A DNA stretch of 13,212 bases from Klebsiella pneumoniae (GCA_945869725.1 CAMBPO010000060.1:1-13212); one strand, 5' to 3'; positions 1 to 8,944 are shown, numbered from the stretch's first letter. Notes: a model not told the origin generated them from the sequence alone. Made by a program: numbers and translations.

Positions 1-13
1 GCCCCTTTTTTTT
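1..13 (+). terminator. Possible 3' end of a terminator for an unseen upstream gene
   Basis: The window opens with GCCCC followed by eight T residues (6-13). This is what the right half of an intrinsic terminator stem plus its T tract would look like. The left half of the stem would lie outside the window, so this is only a suggestion. Confidence 0.3.
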
Positions 14-81
14 GGGTATAAAGCTGCTCCGTGTTAGAGTCAACGCTTATTTGCAGAAATACGTTGTGGAGGCAATGAACA

Positions 82-852
82 ATGGGTATAGCTCACATTT
101 CCGTGTGGATAAAGAGGTTGGTAATCGCTGCAGGGATCAGCTTCCCTTCTTTGGTTGCGCAAGCAGCGGATGCCCCAGAGGAATGGGAACAGTCTCTCCG
201 CAATGCCATTAATAACAGTCTGGGTGCCGTCACACAGGGCCAGCTGCAGGTTCAAGAGGTGCGTGAAACTCCCATGCCGGGACTTTTTGAGTTAATCATG
301 AGTTCTGGAGAGATTCTGCTGAGTGATCGCAGCGGGCAATTTTTGATCTCGGGGGAGTTGTATATGACTCAGCCCCAGGGATTGACTAATTTGACTGCCC
401 AAACTCGTCAGTCACAGGTTAAGGGATGGCTTGCTGATATCCCTGAAGATCAGATGATAATTTTCGCTCCGCCTAATCCTATCGCAACTATTACGGTATT
501 CACTGATGTGGATTGCACCTATTGCAGACGATTGCATCATGACGTTGAAGCGATCAACGCGCGCGGGATAGCAATCAGATATATGGCCTATCCACGCGGT
601 GGGGCGGAGTCAACTGCCTATCCAAAAATGGTATCAGTGTGGTGTGCGCCAGACCAAAAGTTAGCAATGTCCCAGGCAAAAAATGGTCAGAATCTGCCAG
701 AGCGTGATTGTCAGAATACCGTGCTGGATCATCATGCGCTGGGTAATCAAATCGGCATTACCGGCACACCAGCGATTATTCTGCCAGATGGAACCCTGGT
801 GCCCGGTTACATGGAAGTTGATCGACTGAGCGCTATGGTGCTGGGGCAATGA
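82..852 (+). CDS. dsbC: Thiol:disulfide interchange protein DsbC (periplasmic disulfide isomerase)
   Basis: The 256-residue product fits the DsbC/DsbG family, periplasmic homodimeric thioredoxin-fold proteins that reshuffle wrong disulfides. Residues 1-28 form a signal peptide (basic K11-R12, hydrophobic core, cleavage site AQA|AD). About 30-110 match the N-terminal dimerisation region, including the GELYM-type strand at 91-95. The thioredoxin domain carries the active site C145-T-Y-C148, a second cysteine pair C188/C210 that corresponds to the structural disulfide of E. coli DsbC, and the cis-proline loop T229-P230. The E. coli active site is CGYC, so the second position differs here. The ATG at 82 is chosen because GGAGG (68-72) sits nine bases upstream and the signal peptide begins directly. 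DsbC must be kept reduced by a DsbD-type protein, and one is encoded at 5577-7781. Placement just before hom matches the usual gammaproteobacterial neighbourhood. Confidence 0.95.
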   Translation: MGIAHISVWIKRLVIAAGISFPSLVAQAADAPEEWEQSLRNAINNSLGAVTQGQLQVQEVRETPMPGLFELIMSSGEILLSDRSGQFLISGELYMTQPQGLTNLTAQTRQSQVKGWLADIPEDQMIIFAPPNPIATITVFTDVDCTYCRRLHHDVEAINARGIAIRYMAYPRGGAESTAYPKMVSVWCAPDQKLAMSQAKNGQNLPERDCQNTVLDHHALGNQIGITGTPAIILPDGTLVPGYMEVDRLSAMVLGQ

Positions 853-933
853 ATCAAAAGATAACTGTATAAAACTAATGATGGGCCATGAGTGTATCCA
901 CTTGTTGTCTGAACAAATGAGTGTGAGGAAAAC

Positions 934-2277
934 GTGAGTCAGGAAAGCGATAAGCAGCGTCTGCGTATAGGTCTTTGTGGGGTAGGTACAGTGGGTGGCG
1001 GGACAATGCACCTGCTCAGAAGTAAACAGGCTGAGATTACGCGCAGGGTCGGTATGACGCTGGACATCATCCATGTGGCGACACGTCGTCCGGATGCAGC
1101 GTGGACGCAGCAAGGAATTCGCGTCAGTCAGGATGTTTTCGATGTTGCCCGTAATCCTGACGTAGATATTCTGGTGGAGTTGATTGGTGGATACCAACCG
1201 GCGTTTGATTTGGTGATGTTGGCTATTCAGAATGGTAAACATGTGGTGACCGCCAATAAGGCACTGATCGCCGTCCACGGTAATGAAATATTCGAAGCTG
1301 CACGCAAGAAGGGTGTGGTTGTGGCTTATGAAAGCGCCGTGGCTGGCGGTATACCTATTATCAAAGCCTTGCGTGAGGGACTTTCTGCAAATTCTATTCA
1401 TTGGTTAGCTGGCATTATAAACGGCACTAGCAACTACATTCTCACCGAAATGGCGGAGCGTAAGCGAAACTTTCCAGAAGTTCTCAAAGAAGCTCAGGAT
1501 CTCGGTTATGCCGAAGTTGATCCGACGTTTGACGTAGAAGGAATTGATGCTGCACATAAACTGACAATTCTGGCAGCCAATGCGTTTGGCATTGCCTTGC
1601 ATTTCGACCGCATTTATACCGAAGGCATCAGTAAAATCACCACGGCGGATATGGCTTTTGCGCAAGAGCTCGGCTATCGCATCAAACACCTTGGTATTAC
1701 CAGAATCACTCCAAAGGGTATTGAGTTGCGTGTGCATCCGACATTGGTGTCCGAACGGCAATTGATCGCAAACGTTAATGGTGTGATGAACGCTGTTGTC
1801 GTCAAAGGTGACTCGGCCGGGAGCACACTCTATTACGGTGCCGGGGCTGGTGCAGCGGCGACTGCTTCGTCAGTGGTTGCTGACATCATTGATATTGCCA
1901 GAGCCGGACGTGATGATCGCAAAGTGTCTGTGGTACCTCCTTTGGCATTCAGTAATTTACGCAGTGATATCGGAATCATGAATATCGAAGAGATAGAGTC
2001 TGAATACTATCTGCGAATTTCAGCGCGTGACCGAGTAGGTGTGATGGCCAAGATTTCCCAGGTATTGACTAACTACGGCATCAATATTGAAGCAGTGATT
2101 CAGAAAGAACCGCATGGACCGGATGCCGAGAGAGGCATTGTTCCCATTGTGATTCTGACCAGCCGGATACTTGAAAGAACCATGAATATTGCTATTGCAG
2201 TTATCGAAGGTTTGGATGAAGTGGCCGGCGCAGTTACACGTATCCGTGTAGAACTGTTTGACGATGAGCGAGTCTGA
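934..2277 (+). CDS. hom: Homoserine dehydrogenase (monofunctional, ACT domain)
   Basis: Hom reduces aspartate semialdehyde to homoserine with NAD(P)H, the branch point to threonine and methionine. The 447 residues follow the monofunctional family. A Rossmann domain carries G16-V-G18-T-V-G21. TANKALIA (106-113) includes the conserved K109. The catalytic/substrate region has NGTSNYIL (163-170) and GYAEVDPTFDVEGIDAAHK (191-209). A C-terminal ACT domain (about 357-437) is expected to mediate feedback inhibition by threonine. No aspartate kinase domain is fused to it. The start is GTG at 934, with AGGA at 926-929 (spacing four bases, a little short). A nearby ATG at 917 is out of frame. The stop lies nine bases before thrC, so the two are almost certainly cotranscribed. 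The lysC that should supply the pathway is a pseudogene at 11713-12509, so aspartyl phosphate must come from elsewhere. Confidence 0.97.
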   Translation: MSQESDKQRLRIGLCGVGTVGGGTMHLLRSKQAEITRRVGMTLDIIHVATRRPDAAWTQQGIRVSQDVFDVARNPDVDILVELIGGYQPAFDLVMLAIQNGKHVVTANKALIAVHGNEIFEAARKKGVVVAYESAVAGGIPIIKALREGLSANSIHWLAGIINGTSNYILTEMAERKRNFPEVLKEAQDLGYAEVDPTFDVEGIDAAHKLTILAANAFGIALHFDRIYTEGISKITTADMAFAQELGYRIKHLGITRITPKGIELRVHPTLVSERQLIANVNGVMNAVVVKGDSAGSTLYYGAGAGAAATASSVVADIIDIARAGRDDRKVSVVPPLAFSNLRSDIGIMNIEEIESEYYLRISARDRVGVMAKISQVLTNYGINIEAVIQKEPHGPDAERGIVPIVILTSRILERTMNIAIAVIEGLDEVAGAVTRIRVELFDDERV

Positions 2278-2286
2278 GGGCAGGAC

Positions 2287-3675
2287 ATGAAATATATCAG
2301 CACCCGCGGCCGTTCGCCGGTATGTAATTTTGAACAAGTATTGCTGACTGGCCTGGCTCCTGACGGAGGGCTTTATGTGCCGGAAAGTCTGCCCACTTTT
2401 TCAGTGCAAGAGATAAGTTCCTGGAGCGGACTGCCCTACCATGAACTGGCCTTCAAGATTATCAAGCCGTTTGTTGACGGCGAAATCCCCGATGACGTGT
2501 TGCAGTCAATTCTTCATGACAGCTACAAGGATTTCTCGCACCCCGCTATAGCACCACTGAGAATGTTGGGTGTTAATGAATGGGTACTTGAATTGTATTG
2601 CGGGCCGACGCTGGCATTTAAGGATTTTGCGCTACAGTTGTTGGGGAGACTGCTGGATTACGTACTGATACGTGACAACAAAAAAGTGGCGGTGTTAGGC
2701 GCAACATCCGGAGACACCGGTTCAGCTGCTTTGGAAGGTTGCCGGCATTGCAAAAACATTGATCTCTTTATACTTCATCCGTATCAGCGTGTGTCAGAAG
2801 TTCAACGCCGCCAGATGACAACTGTGTCTGGCGACAACGTTCATAACATTGCCTTGCGAGGGAATTTTGATGACTGCCAGCGTATCGTCAAAACAGCCTT
2901 TGGTGACCAGTCATTTTTGCCGGCCGATAGACAGCTTGTTGCAGTAAATTCAATTAACTGGGCGCGAATCATGGCGCAGATTGTTTATTACTTCTACGCA
3001 GCGTTAAGTGTAGGAGGTCCTGCAAGGCCGGTGTCTTTCTCCGTACCTACTGGTAATTTTGGTGATATTTATGCGGGGTACCTTGCCCGTTGTATGGGGC
3101 TGCCAGTTCAACAACTGATCATAGCCACCAACGGCAATGACATTCTGCATCGCCTGATGAACAAAAACGAATACTCACTGAATGAGCTGAGGCCAACGTT
3201 GTCACCCAGTATGGACATTATGGTATCAAGTAACTTTGAGCGCTATCTGTTTGATTTATTTGATAGAGATGCCGATGCAGTGACAGCCTTTGTAACAGGT
3301 CTTGGCGAGAAGCCTCTGCATTTGGACGAGGCTCGCTGGAACAGGGCCAGAGCGCTTTTCTCCAGTCATGGTGTTGACGACAAAACAACCTGTCAGGTGA
3401 TTGCAGACGTTTATCGGCAGAGCGGATTCCTGATCGATCCGCATACCGCGGTAGGTGTTGAGGCGGCCAGGATCTGTAACAAGGATTTGACGGTACCGAT
3501 GATAACCTTGGCAACGGCACACCCGGTTAAGTTTGCTGACGCAGTTACCCGGGCAGGACTTGAAAGCCCGGATCTTCCAGTACACATGCAGGATCTTTTT
3601 GACAGGGAAGAGCGCTACGATATTCTCGACAATAGCATCCAAGAGGTAACGCAATACCTGCGTTCCAGACTCTGA
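2287..3675 (+). CDS. thrC: Threonine synthase
   Basis: ThrC converts O-phosphohomoserine to threonine, using pyridoxal phosphate, as the last step of the pathway. The 462 residues begin with MKYISTRG, typical of the longer gammaproteobacterial threonine synthases. The N-terminal domain has the APDGGLYVPE element (24-33). The PLP-binding lysine is K112 in the motif TLAFKDFA (108-115). The phosphate-binding loops are GATSGDTGSAA (138-148) and PTGNFGDIYAGY (254-265), and a TAHPVKF motif lies near the C-terminus. The ATG at 2287 is preceded by GAGGG (2276-2280), which overlaps the hom stop codon, so translation is probably coupled. Homoserine kinase (thrB) is not in this window and must be encoded elsewhere, as is common in Pseudomonas-like genomes. 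I see no truncation or missing residue. Confidence 0.97.
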   Translation: MKYISTRGRSPVCNFEQVLLTGLAPDGGLYVPESLPTFSVQEISSWSGLPYHELAFKIIKPFVDGEIPDDVLQSILHDSYKDFSHPAIAPLRMLGVNEWVLELYCGPTLAFKDFALQLLGRLLDYVLIRDNKKVAVLGATSGDTGSAALEGCRHCKNIDLFILHPYQRVSEVQRRQMTTVSGDNVHNIALRGNFDDCQRIVKTAFGDQSFLPADRQLVAVNSINWARIMAQIVYYFYAALSVGGPARPVSFSVPTGNFGDIYAGYLARCMGLPVQQLIIATNGNDILHRLMNKNEYSLNELRPTLSPSMDIMVSSNFERYLFDLFDRDADAVTAFVTGLGEKPLHLDEARWNRARALFSSHGVDDKTTCQVIADVYRQSGFLIDPHTAVGVEAARICNKDLTVPMITLATAHPVKFADAVTRAGLESPDLPVHMQDLFDREERYDILDNSIQEVTQYLRSRL

Positions 3676-3699
3676 AACTGCGCAAGGGGGCTGCTTTCA

Positions 3700-5457
3700 G
3701 TGCTGATTCAACAACGTGAAGTGACTGAAAATCCCTTGCTTGAAGGTTTGGATCCGTTACTTCGCCGCGTGTATGCGTCTCGGGACATACGGGTACCAGA
3801 ACAGTTGCTGTTGGATATAAGTGTCTTGCTACCTCCCCAGAGCCTGAAAGGTATTGGTCAGGCTGTTGATCTCCTGTATTCCATGTTGAAGAGTCAGGGA
3901 CGAATCCTGATTGTGTCTGATTTTGATGCAGATGGTGCTACCAGTTGCGCGTTAGCCATTCGCGCACTGAGCGGAATGGGATTTTTGCACGTTGACTATA
4001 TTGTCCCGGATCGTTTTGCTTACGGTTATGGACTCAGCCCCGCAATTGTGGCAATGGCAAGCGAGCGCGCACCGGACCTTATCATTACTGTCGACAATGG
4101 CATCTCAAGTCACGAAGGTGTGAAAACCGCTCATGAATTCGGCATAAAGGTATTAATCACCGATCACCACCTGCCTGGCGCCCATCTGCCAGAAGCTGAT
4201 GCCATTGTTAATCCTAATCAGCCCGACTGCCAGTTTGCGAGTAAGGCATTGGCCGGTGTCGGCGTGGTTTTTTATCTCATGCTGGCACTCAGGGCGCAAC
4301 TCAGGCTTGTCGGCTGGTTTGAAACTCAACAAATTGCGGATCCCAGACTGGCGGATCTTTTGGACTTGGTCGCGTTAGGGACTGTCGCCGATCTCGTTGC
4401 TCTGGATCACAATAATCGTATTCTGGTTAATGAAGGTTTGCGGCGTATACGTCACGGACGCTCTTGCCCAGGCATACTTGCTTTGCTTGAGGTCGGTCGC
4501 CGTTCGCCTGACACAATGGTGGCGGCTGATCTTGGGTTTACCGTAGGCCCTAGATTGAATGCTGCCGGTAGACTGGAGGATATGTCGCTGGGTATTGCGT
4601 GCCTGCTGACGGATGATCACCAACAGGCAAAGACTCTTGCGAACAGGCTCAACAGCATTAACGAGGAGCGCAAACGCATCGAAGGCGAAATGAAGGAGCA
4701 GGCTTTACAAGGACTTGCCAGTATGCAAACGGGACTGTGGTCAGTTGATAGCAGCGATAATACAAAACTCCCTGCGGGCCTTTGTTTATATGACGCCAAA
4801 TGGCATCAAGGTGTCGTTGGTATTGTGGCTGCGCGTGTCAAAGAGTTGTATCACAGACCTGTGATCGTATTTGCCGATGCAAGTTCTGACGGTAGCGCGG
4901 TCAAGGAAATAAAAGGCTCAGCGCGGTCGATACCGGGGTTGCATATCCGCGATGTGCTCGATGAAATCGCCAGTCAGAATCCCGGTCTTGTCAGTAAATT
5001 TGGTGGACATGCCATGGCGGCGGGTTTAAGTCTTGAACAGGATCGCTTTGAAGAATTTCGGTCTGCGTTTGAGTTGGCTGTATCCCGTCACCTTGATGAG
5101 GCAGATTTGCATCGGCGGTTGCTTACAGATGGGGAGTTACCCGCATCTGCAATAAAACTTGAAACGGCAAAGTTGATACGATCGTCCGGCCCATGGGGGC
5201 AAGGTTTCCCTGAGCCGTTGTTCGACGGCATTTTCGAATGTTTGTCGACTAGAAAGATGGGGGATAAACATCTGAAGTTTGTTGTGTCACCTCCGGGTCA
5301 ACGAATGGCGATAGACGCGGTCATGTTTAACGTTCCTGAAGAATCATTGAATACAGGAGCGGTTTCCAGAATTCGCCTAGTTTATAGACTTGATGTAAAC
5401 GACTATCGCGGGCAGGAGCAACTGCAGTTGATGGTTGAGTATTTTGAGCCGCTGTAA
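3700..5457 (+). CDS. recJ: Single-stranded-DNA-specific exonuclease RecJ
   Basis: RecJ is a cytoplasmic 5'-3' single-strand exonuclease of the DHH phosphoesterase superfamily. It acts in RecF-pathway recombination, mismatch repair and base excision repair. The 585 residues are close to the E. coli length (577). Metal-binding motifs are visible in order: SDFDADG (73-79), VDNG (131-134), TDHH (154-157) and the ADLV motif around D231. They are followed by GPRLNAAGRLED (283-294). The DHHA1 part contains GVVGIVAARVKELYHRPVIV (371-390), KGSARSIPG (405-413) and KFGGHAMAAGL (433-443). The C-terminal part (about 470-585) is the OB-fold region. The start is GTG at 3700, preceded by AAGGGGG (3684-3690) nine bases upstream, giving the N-terminus MLIQQREV. 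It lies 24 bases after thrC and is probably in the same transcript. The thrC-recJ pairing is conserved in many Gammaproteobacteria. Confidence 0.96.
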   Translation: MLIQQREVTENPLLEGLDPLLRRVYASRDIRVPEQLLLDISVLLPPQSLKGIGQAVDLLYSMLKSQGRILIVSDFDADGATSCALAIRALSGMGFLHVDYIVPDRFAYGYGLSPAIVAMASERAPDLIITVDNGISSHEGVKTAHEFGIKVLITDHHLPGAHLPEADAIVNPNQPDCQFASKALAGVGVVFYLMLALRAQLRLVGWFETQQIADPRLADLLDLVALGTVADLVALDHNNRILVNEGLRRIRHGRSCPGILALLEVGRRSPDTMVAADLGFTVGPRLNAAGRLEDMSLGIACLLTDDHQQAKTLANRLNSINEERKRIEGEMKEQALQGLASMQTGLWSVDSSDNTKLPAGLCLYDAKWHQGVVGIVAARVKELYHRPVIVFADASSDGSAVKEIKGSARSIPGLHIRDVLDEIASQNPGLVSKFGGHAMAAGLSLEQDRFEEFRSAFELAVSRHLDEADLHRRLLTDGELPASAIKLETAKLIRSSGPWGQGFPEPLFDGIFECLSTRKMGDKHLKFVVSPPGQRMAIDAVMFNVPEESLNTGAVSRIRLVYRLDVNDYRGQEQLQLMVEYFEPL

Positions 5458-5483
5458 ACGTTACTTCTTATCATAAGTTAAGC

Positions 5484-5512
5484 TGTTATCGGCACTGTCA
5501 AAGCGCTACAAT
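5484..5512 (+). promoter_or_regulatory. Weak sigma70-like promoter candidate before the dsbD-like gene
   Basis: The 119-base gap between recJ and the next gene holds TACAAT at 5507-5512, a five-of-six match to the -10 box. The hexamer 17 bases upstream (TGTTAT, 5484-5489) is a poor -35. No terminator-like hairpin follows recJ, so read-through is equally possible. Confidence 0.25.
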
Positions 5513-5576
5513 CGATACAAACAAGAATCTGATAACTATGAGAAATCCACCGAATTCTAGTTGATGGGGAGATCAG

Positions 5577-7781
5577 ATGAAGGACTACATTGAAATAAAT
5601 CGCAGCTTGGTTCAAGCTCATCGGCGCATGATCAGGCGCTCGATATGTACTGGTGGGGCTCTGTTGCTCGCCGGGCTCATCGCCTTCGGTGTTCAGGCTG
5701 AGGTTTTTTTTGGAGAAGAGATTGAAGTAGAACTGGTTGCGGAATCACAAAATGTTGTCCCGGGCCAGACTCTATGGACTGCAATAAGACTTGACCCAAC
5801 CGAAGGCTGGCATACCTATTCCAAATGGCCGGGCGACAGTGGTGATGCCACTTTGATTCACGAGTGGACTTTGCCTGAAGGCGCAGTTGCCGGAGATATC
5901 CACTGGCCTACACCGGAATGGCTGCCATTTCCTGGCACTGATCTGGTTACTTTCTCTTACAAAAGCGAAGTTCTGTTACTTGTCCCGATTGAAATTCCTG
6001 AGACGCTCACAGCCGAACGATTTGTGGCGTCTGCACATGTTGAGTGGCAGGTATGTGATGAAATTTGTCTGATAGGTGATGCGACAGTTTCATTGGATCT
6101 ACCTGTCGAGACTGGCCCATCTCGAGCGGATCCTCAGTGGTCGGCGGCTATCGCGCAGACACGTGATAACTTGCCGATAACTGAACACAGCCTTGATGCT
6201 TTGTTTGCAGTGGCTGGAGACCGTATCAGTTTCTCCGTGACGTCTAACAACCGGGAATTTGAGAACTTAACTGAAGCATGGTTTTTCCCCGATCAGCGCC
6301 GCATCCTTGACCCGGGCCCTCTCCGCGACGTTGCTATTTATCCGGGTTTGGTGCAAGTAACACATGGTCAGCCACGACGTATGCTGACAGATCTGCAAAC
6401 GGTACCTGGTCTGTTGGCTGTGCAGGCTGCAGACGGAACCAAGAGAAGTTTTGTTGTAAACGCTGACATAGCGGATGTTCAGGGGATAGCCGCCATAGCC
6501 GCGGTTGCTGCCGAGCAGCAAGGCGGGACGTCATCTGGGCCCGTTAACCAGAATCTGTTGATGATATTGCTATCGGCACTGGCCGGTGGTCTGATTTTGA
6601 ACTTGATGCCCTGCGTTTTCCCTGTCCTGTCGATAAAGGCGATGAGTCTTACCTCTAAAACAGGAGCAAGTGCATCGGAGTATCGCTTGCATGGAATAGC
6701 CTATACCGCGGGTGTAATCGCGACATTTCTGATACTGGCGAGTGTTCTGCTGGGTTTGAGGGCTGGTGGGGAGGCGGTAGGCTGGGCTTTCCAGTTGCAG
6801 TCCCCCTGGTTTGTTTCTATGTTGGTGTTTGTGTTCTTCGTGATGGGTTTAAGCCTGTCCGGCGTTTATGAGTTTGGTACGCGGTTTATGGGCGTGGGCG
6901 GCAATCTCACGCAGAAAGGCGGATATTCTTCATCATTTTTTACCGGTGTACTGGCGACGGTTGTTGCAAGTCCGTGTACAGCACCGTTTATGGGAGCTGC
7001 GTTGGGGTTCGCACTGTCGCAATCGTGGATAGTGGCCATGTTGGTATTTGCTTTCTTGGGATTAGGGATGGCATTGCCATTCCTGGTGCTTGCGTTCAGT
7101 CCTGGGCTGATCAAGCATATGCCTCGGCCAGGTCCTTGGATGGTGACGTTTAAAGAGCTGATGGCGTTTCCGATGTATGCGGCCGCGCTATGGTTATTGT
7201 GGGTTCTTGGAATGCAGACCGGGGTCAATGGTATGACTGCAGTTGCGTCAGCGGCGCTGTTGATCGCACTGGCGCTTTGGTTGCTGCAGAAATCTTCTCT
7301 TAACGCAGGTAACTGGCGCACCCTAAATAGAGTGGCCAGTATATTGCTGTTTTTAACGGCCCTGTCAGTGTTACAGATGCCGGTACTGGAGCCGCGCGCG
7401 GGTGGGATTGCCGGTGAAGGTGATGCAGATACTACTTCTGAGTTTGAACCATTTTCTTCAAGCAGGGTAGCTGAGTTACGTAGTGCGGGCACTCCAGTAC
7501 TGGTCAACATGACGGCTGCATGGTGTATTACCTGTCTCGCCAACGAACAAACAACGTTAAGCACCACACGGGTTCAGGAAGCCATTCAGGAGTATGGTAT
7601 TGCTTACATGAAAGGGGACTGGACCAATCAGGATCCTGAAATCAGCCGTGTACTTGACGAGTTCAATAGACCGAGTGTGCCACTGTATATACTTTACCCT
7701 GCTGATCCGGCTGCTGAGCCAAGAATCCTGCCCCAATTGCTGACACCAGCAATTGTGATAGATGCATTCGCAAGCCTGTAA
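5577..7781 (+). CDS. DsbD/ScsB-type thiol:disulfide interchange protein (membrane electron carrier)
   Basis: DsbD-family proteins pass electrons from cytoplasmic thioredoxin across the inner membrane to periplasmic thiol proteins such as DsbC. Three parts are visible in 734 residues. First is a signal peptide (basic R16-R21, core 24-38, cleavage near VQA41|E), then a large periplasmic N-terminal region (about 42-320) with the redox pair C160-DEI-C164 in a DsbD-alpha-like context. Second is a membrane core (about 325-600, roughly eight helices) with hallmark cysteines C346 in LNLMPCVFP and C467 in ASPCTAPFMG. Third is a C-terminal thioredoxin-like domain (about 620-734) with W649-C650-I-T-C653 and cis-proline P702. 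E. coli DsbD has 565 residues and a much shorter N-terminal domain, so this resembles the longer ScsB branch; I leave the symbol empty. The ATG at 5577 has GGGGAG (5566-5571) five bases upstream. An internal ATG at codon 18 (5628) would give a shorter signal peptide but has no ribosome binding site. Confidence 0.92.
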   Translation: MKDYIEINRSLVQAHRRMIRRSICTGGALLLAGLIAFGVQAEVFFGEEIEVELVAESQNVVPGQTLWTAIRLDPTEGWHTYSKWPGDSGDATLIHEWTLPEGAVAGDIHWPTPEWLPFPGTDLVTFSYKSEVLLLVPIEIPETLTAERFVASAHVEWQVCDEICLIGDATVSLDLPVETGPSRADPQWSAAIAQTRDNLPITEHSLDALFAVAGDRISFSVTSNNREFENLTEAWFFPDQRRILDPGPLRDVAIYPGLVQVTHGQPRRMLTDLQTVPGLLAVQAADGTKRSFVVNADIADVQGIAAIAAVAAEQQGGTSSGPVNQNLLMILLSALAGGLILNLMPCVFPVLSIKAMSLTSKTGASASEYRLHGIAYTAGVIATFLILASVLLGLRAGGEAVGWAFQLQSPWFVSMLVFVFFVMGLSLSGVYEFGTRFMGVGGNLTQKGGYSSSFFTGVLATVVASPCTAPFMGAALGFALSQSWIVAMLVFAFLGLGMALPFLVLAFSPGLIKHMPRPGPWMVTFKELMAFPMYAAALWLLWVLGMQTGVNGMTAVASAALLIALALWLLQKSSLNAGNWRTLNRVASILLFLTALSVLQMPVLEPRAGGIAGEGDADTTSEFEPFSSSRVAELRSAGTPVLVNMTAAWCITCLANEQTTLSTTRVQEAIQEYGIAYMKGDWTNQDPEISRVLDEFNRPSVPLYILYPADPAAEPRILPQLLTPAIVIDAFASL

Positions 7782-7833
7782 ACGTTAATACGGCGCGGAT
7801 GATGAATAAGTCGAATGCAGGGAGTTACCGTTG

Positions 7834-8901
7834 ATGGCCGGTCAAGCTCAATCAAAAGTCCTGCAATACGCGGCTACCGCAGGTATTTGTGCACTGACAG
7901 TCTATCTGCTTGTGGTTGGAGAACAGCTTTTCCAGCCACTTGTCATAGCGGTTGTATTCTGGTTTCTGATCAACGTGCTGGCCAGTTTATTTCAAAGTAT
8001 CAGATTTGGCCGTTTTCGCCTGTTCAGACCAGTCTGCATTTTGCTAGCGATTTTGGTGTTGGCCTTGTTGCTATCAATGATCGTGCAATTTATTAGTGGC
8101 AGTCTTAATGATCTTGGCTCTGTTGCGCGGATTTATGAAGCAAATCTACAAATTTACTGGTCCCGATTCCCATTCTCAGATAGTTTGCCAGCCGATGGTT
8201 TGTGGCAAAACATCTCTGACTGGCTGGATATTTCTACGCTGGTTACCGCTGTTGCGCTTACTTTTACGGGATTTGCCGCAGACGGCGTTCTCATTTTCAT
8301 TTACACCTTGTTTCTGTTTTGGGAACAGGGAAATTTTAAATCAAAACTCACTGCGCTTATCAATGATGTTGAACAGGAAAAACGTGTTCAAAAAATTATT
8401 GAAAAAGTACGTTCCGACATTCAGCGTTACATCAGTATCAAAATACTGACCAGTACGGCCACCGGATTGTTGAGCTATTTGGTCCTGAGTCTGCTGGAAG
8501 TGGACTTCCCGGAGATCTGGGGGACGTTGATTTTTTTACTTAATTTTATTCCAACTGTTGGATCAATTGTTGCAACCATTTTCCCAGCCACCATTGCATT
8601 AGCGCAATCAACTACTGACGGATTTTCACTGTTCTTGATGGTGCTGGTTTGTATTGGTGCACTGCAGATCACTATCGGGAACATAATTGAGCCCCGATTA
8701 ATGGGTACATCATTAAATCTGAGCCCCGTGGTTATTTTGTTCAATCTTGCGCTTTGGGGAACTATCTGGGGTGTCGCTGGAATGTTTCTGTGCGTCCCTT
8801 TTTTGATTATCACAACTATAGTTTTATCGCATTTTCCCAAGACAAGACCGATTGCTATTCTCCTGTCCAGTAACGGCAAGATCGATATCCCTGACGATTG
8901 A
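7834..8901 (+). CDS. AI-2E family transporter (PerM/TqsA-like membrane protein)
   Basis: The 355-residue polytopic inner-membrane protein matches the AI-2E transporter family (formerly UPF0118), which includes E. coli PerM, YdiK and TqsA. Substrates are mostly unproven; TqsA affects autoinducer-2 export and some relatives act as sodium/proton antiporters, so I assign no substrate. The pattern fits: two N-terminal helices (about 13-52), a third near 64-85, a soluble stretch (about 88-125), a helix near 128-153, an amphipathic charged segment (about 156-200), then a hydrophobic C-terminal half. Family signatures include FIYTLFLFW (155-163), LLNFIPTVGSI (about 235-245) and NIIEPRLMG (about 273-281). 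The ATG at 7834 is chosen because AGGGAG (7819-7824) lies nine bases upstream; a TTG at 7831 would add one residue. It starts 52 bases after the dsbD-like gene and may share its transcript. Confidence 0.9.
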   Translation: MAGQAQSKVLQYAATAGICALTVYLLVVGEQLFQPLVIAVVFWFLINVLASLFQSIRFGRFRLFRPVCILLAILVLALLLSMIVQFISGSLNDLGSVARIYEANLQIYWSRFPFSDSLPADGLWQNISDWLDISTLVTAVALTFTGFAADGVLIFIYTLFLFWEQGNFKSKLTALINDVEQEKRVQKIIEKVRSDIQRYISIKILTSTATGLLSYLVLSLLEVDFPEIWGTLIFLLNFIPTVGSIVATIFPATIALAQSTTDGFSLFLMVLVCIGALQITIGNIIEPRLMGTSLNLSPVVILFNLALWGTIWGVAGMFLCVPFLIITTIVLSHFPKTRPIAILLSSNGKIDIPDD

Positions 8902-8944
8902 TTCTGCATTATAAATTTTTGTCGCGCTGTCGTTGGAGACAGAC

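Noticed and set aside
902..916. TTGTT-GTCTG-AACAA hairpin in the dsbC-hom gap as a terminator or operator
   Set aside because: The stem is only five AT-rich pairs with no T tract, which is too weak to support a call.
661..1401. A 246-codon open frame on the minus strand across the dsbC end and hom start
   Set aside because: It overlaps two well-supported genes, has no recognisable domain and spans the gap between them. Long antisense frames arise from codon bias on the real strand.
6866..7567. A 233-codon open frame on the minus strand inside the dsbD-like gene
   Set aside because: It is fully antisense to a protein with clear redox motifs and has a low-complexity, domain-free translation.
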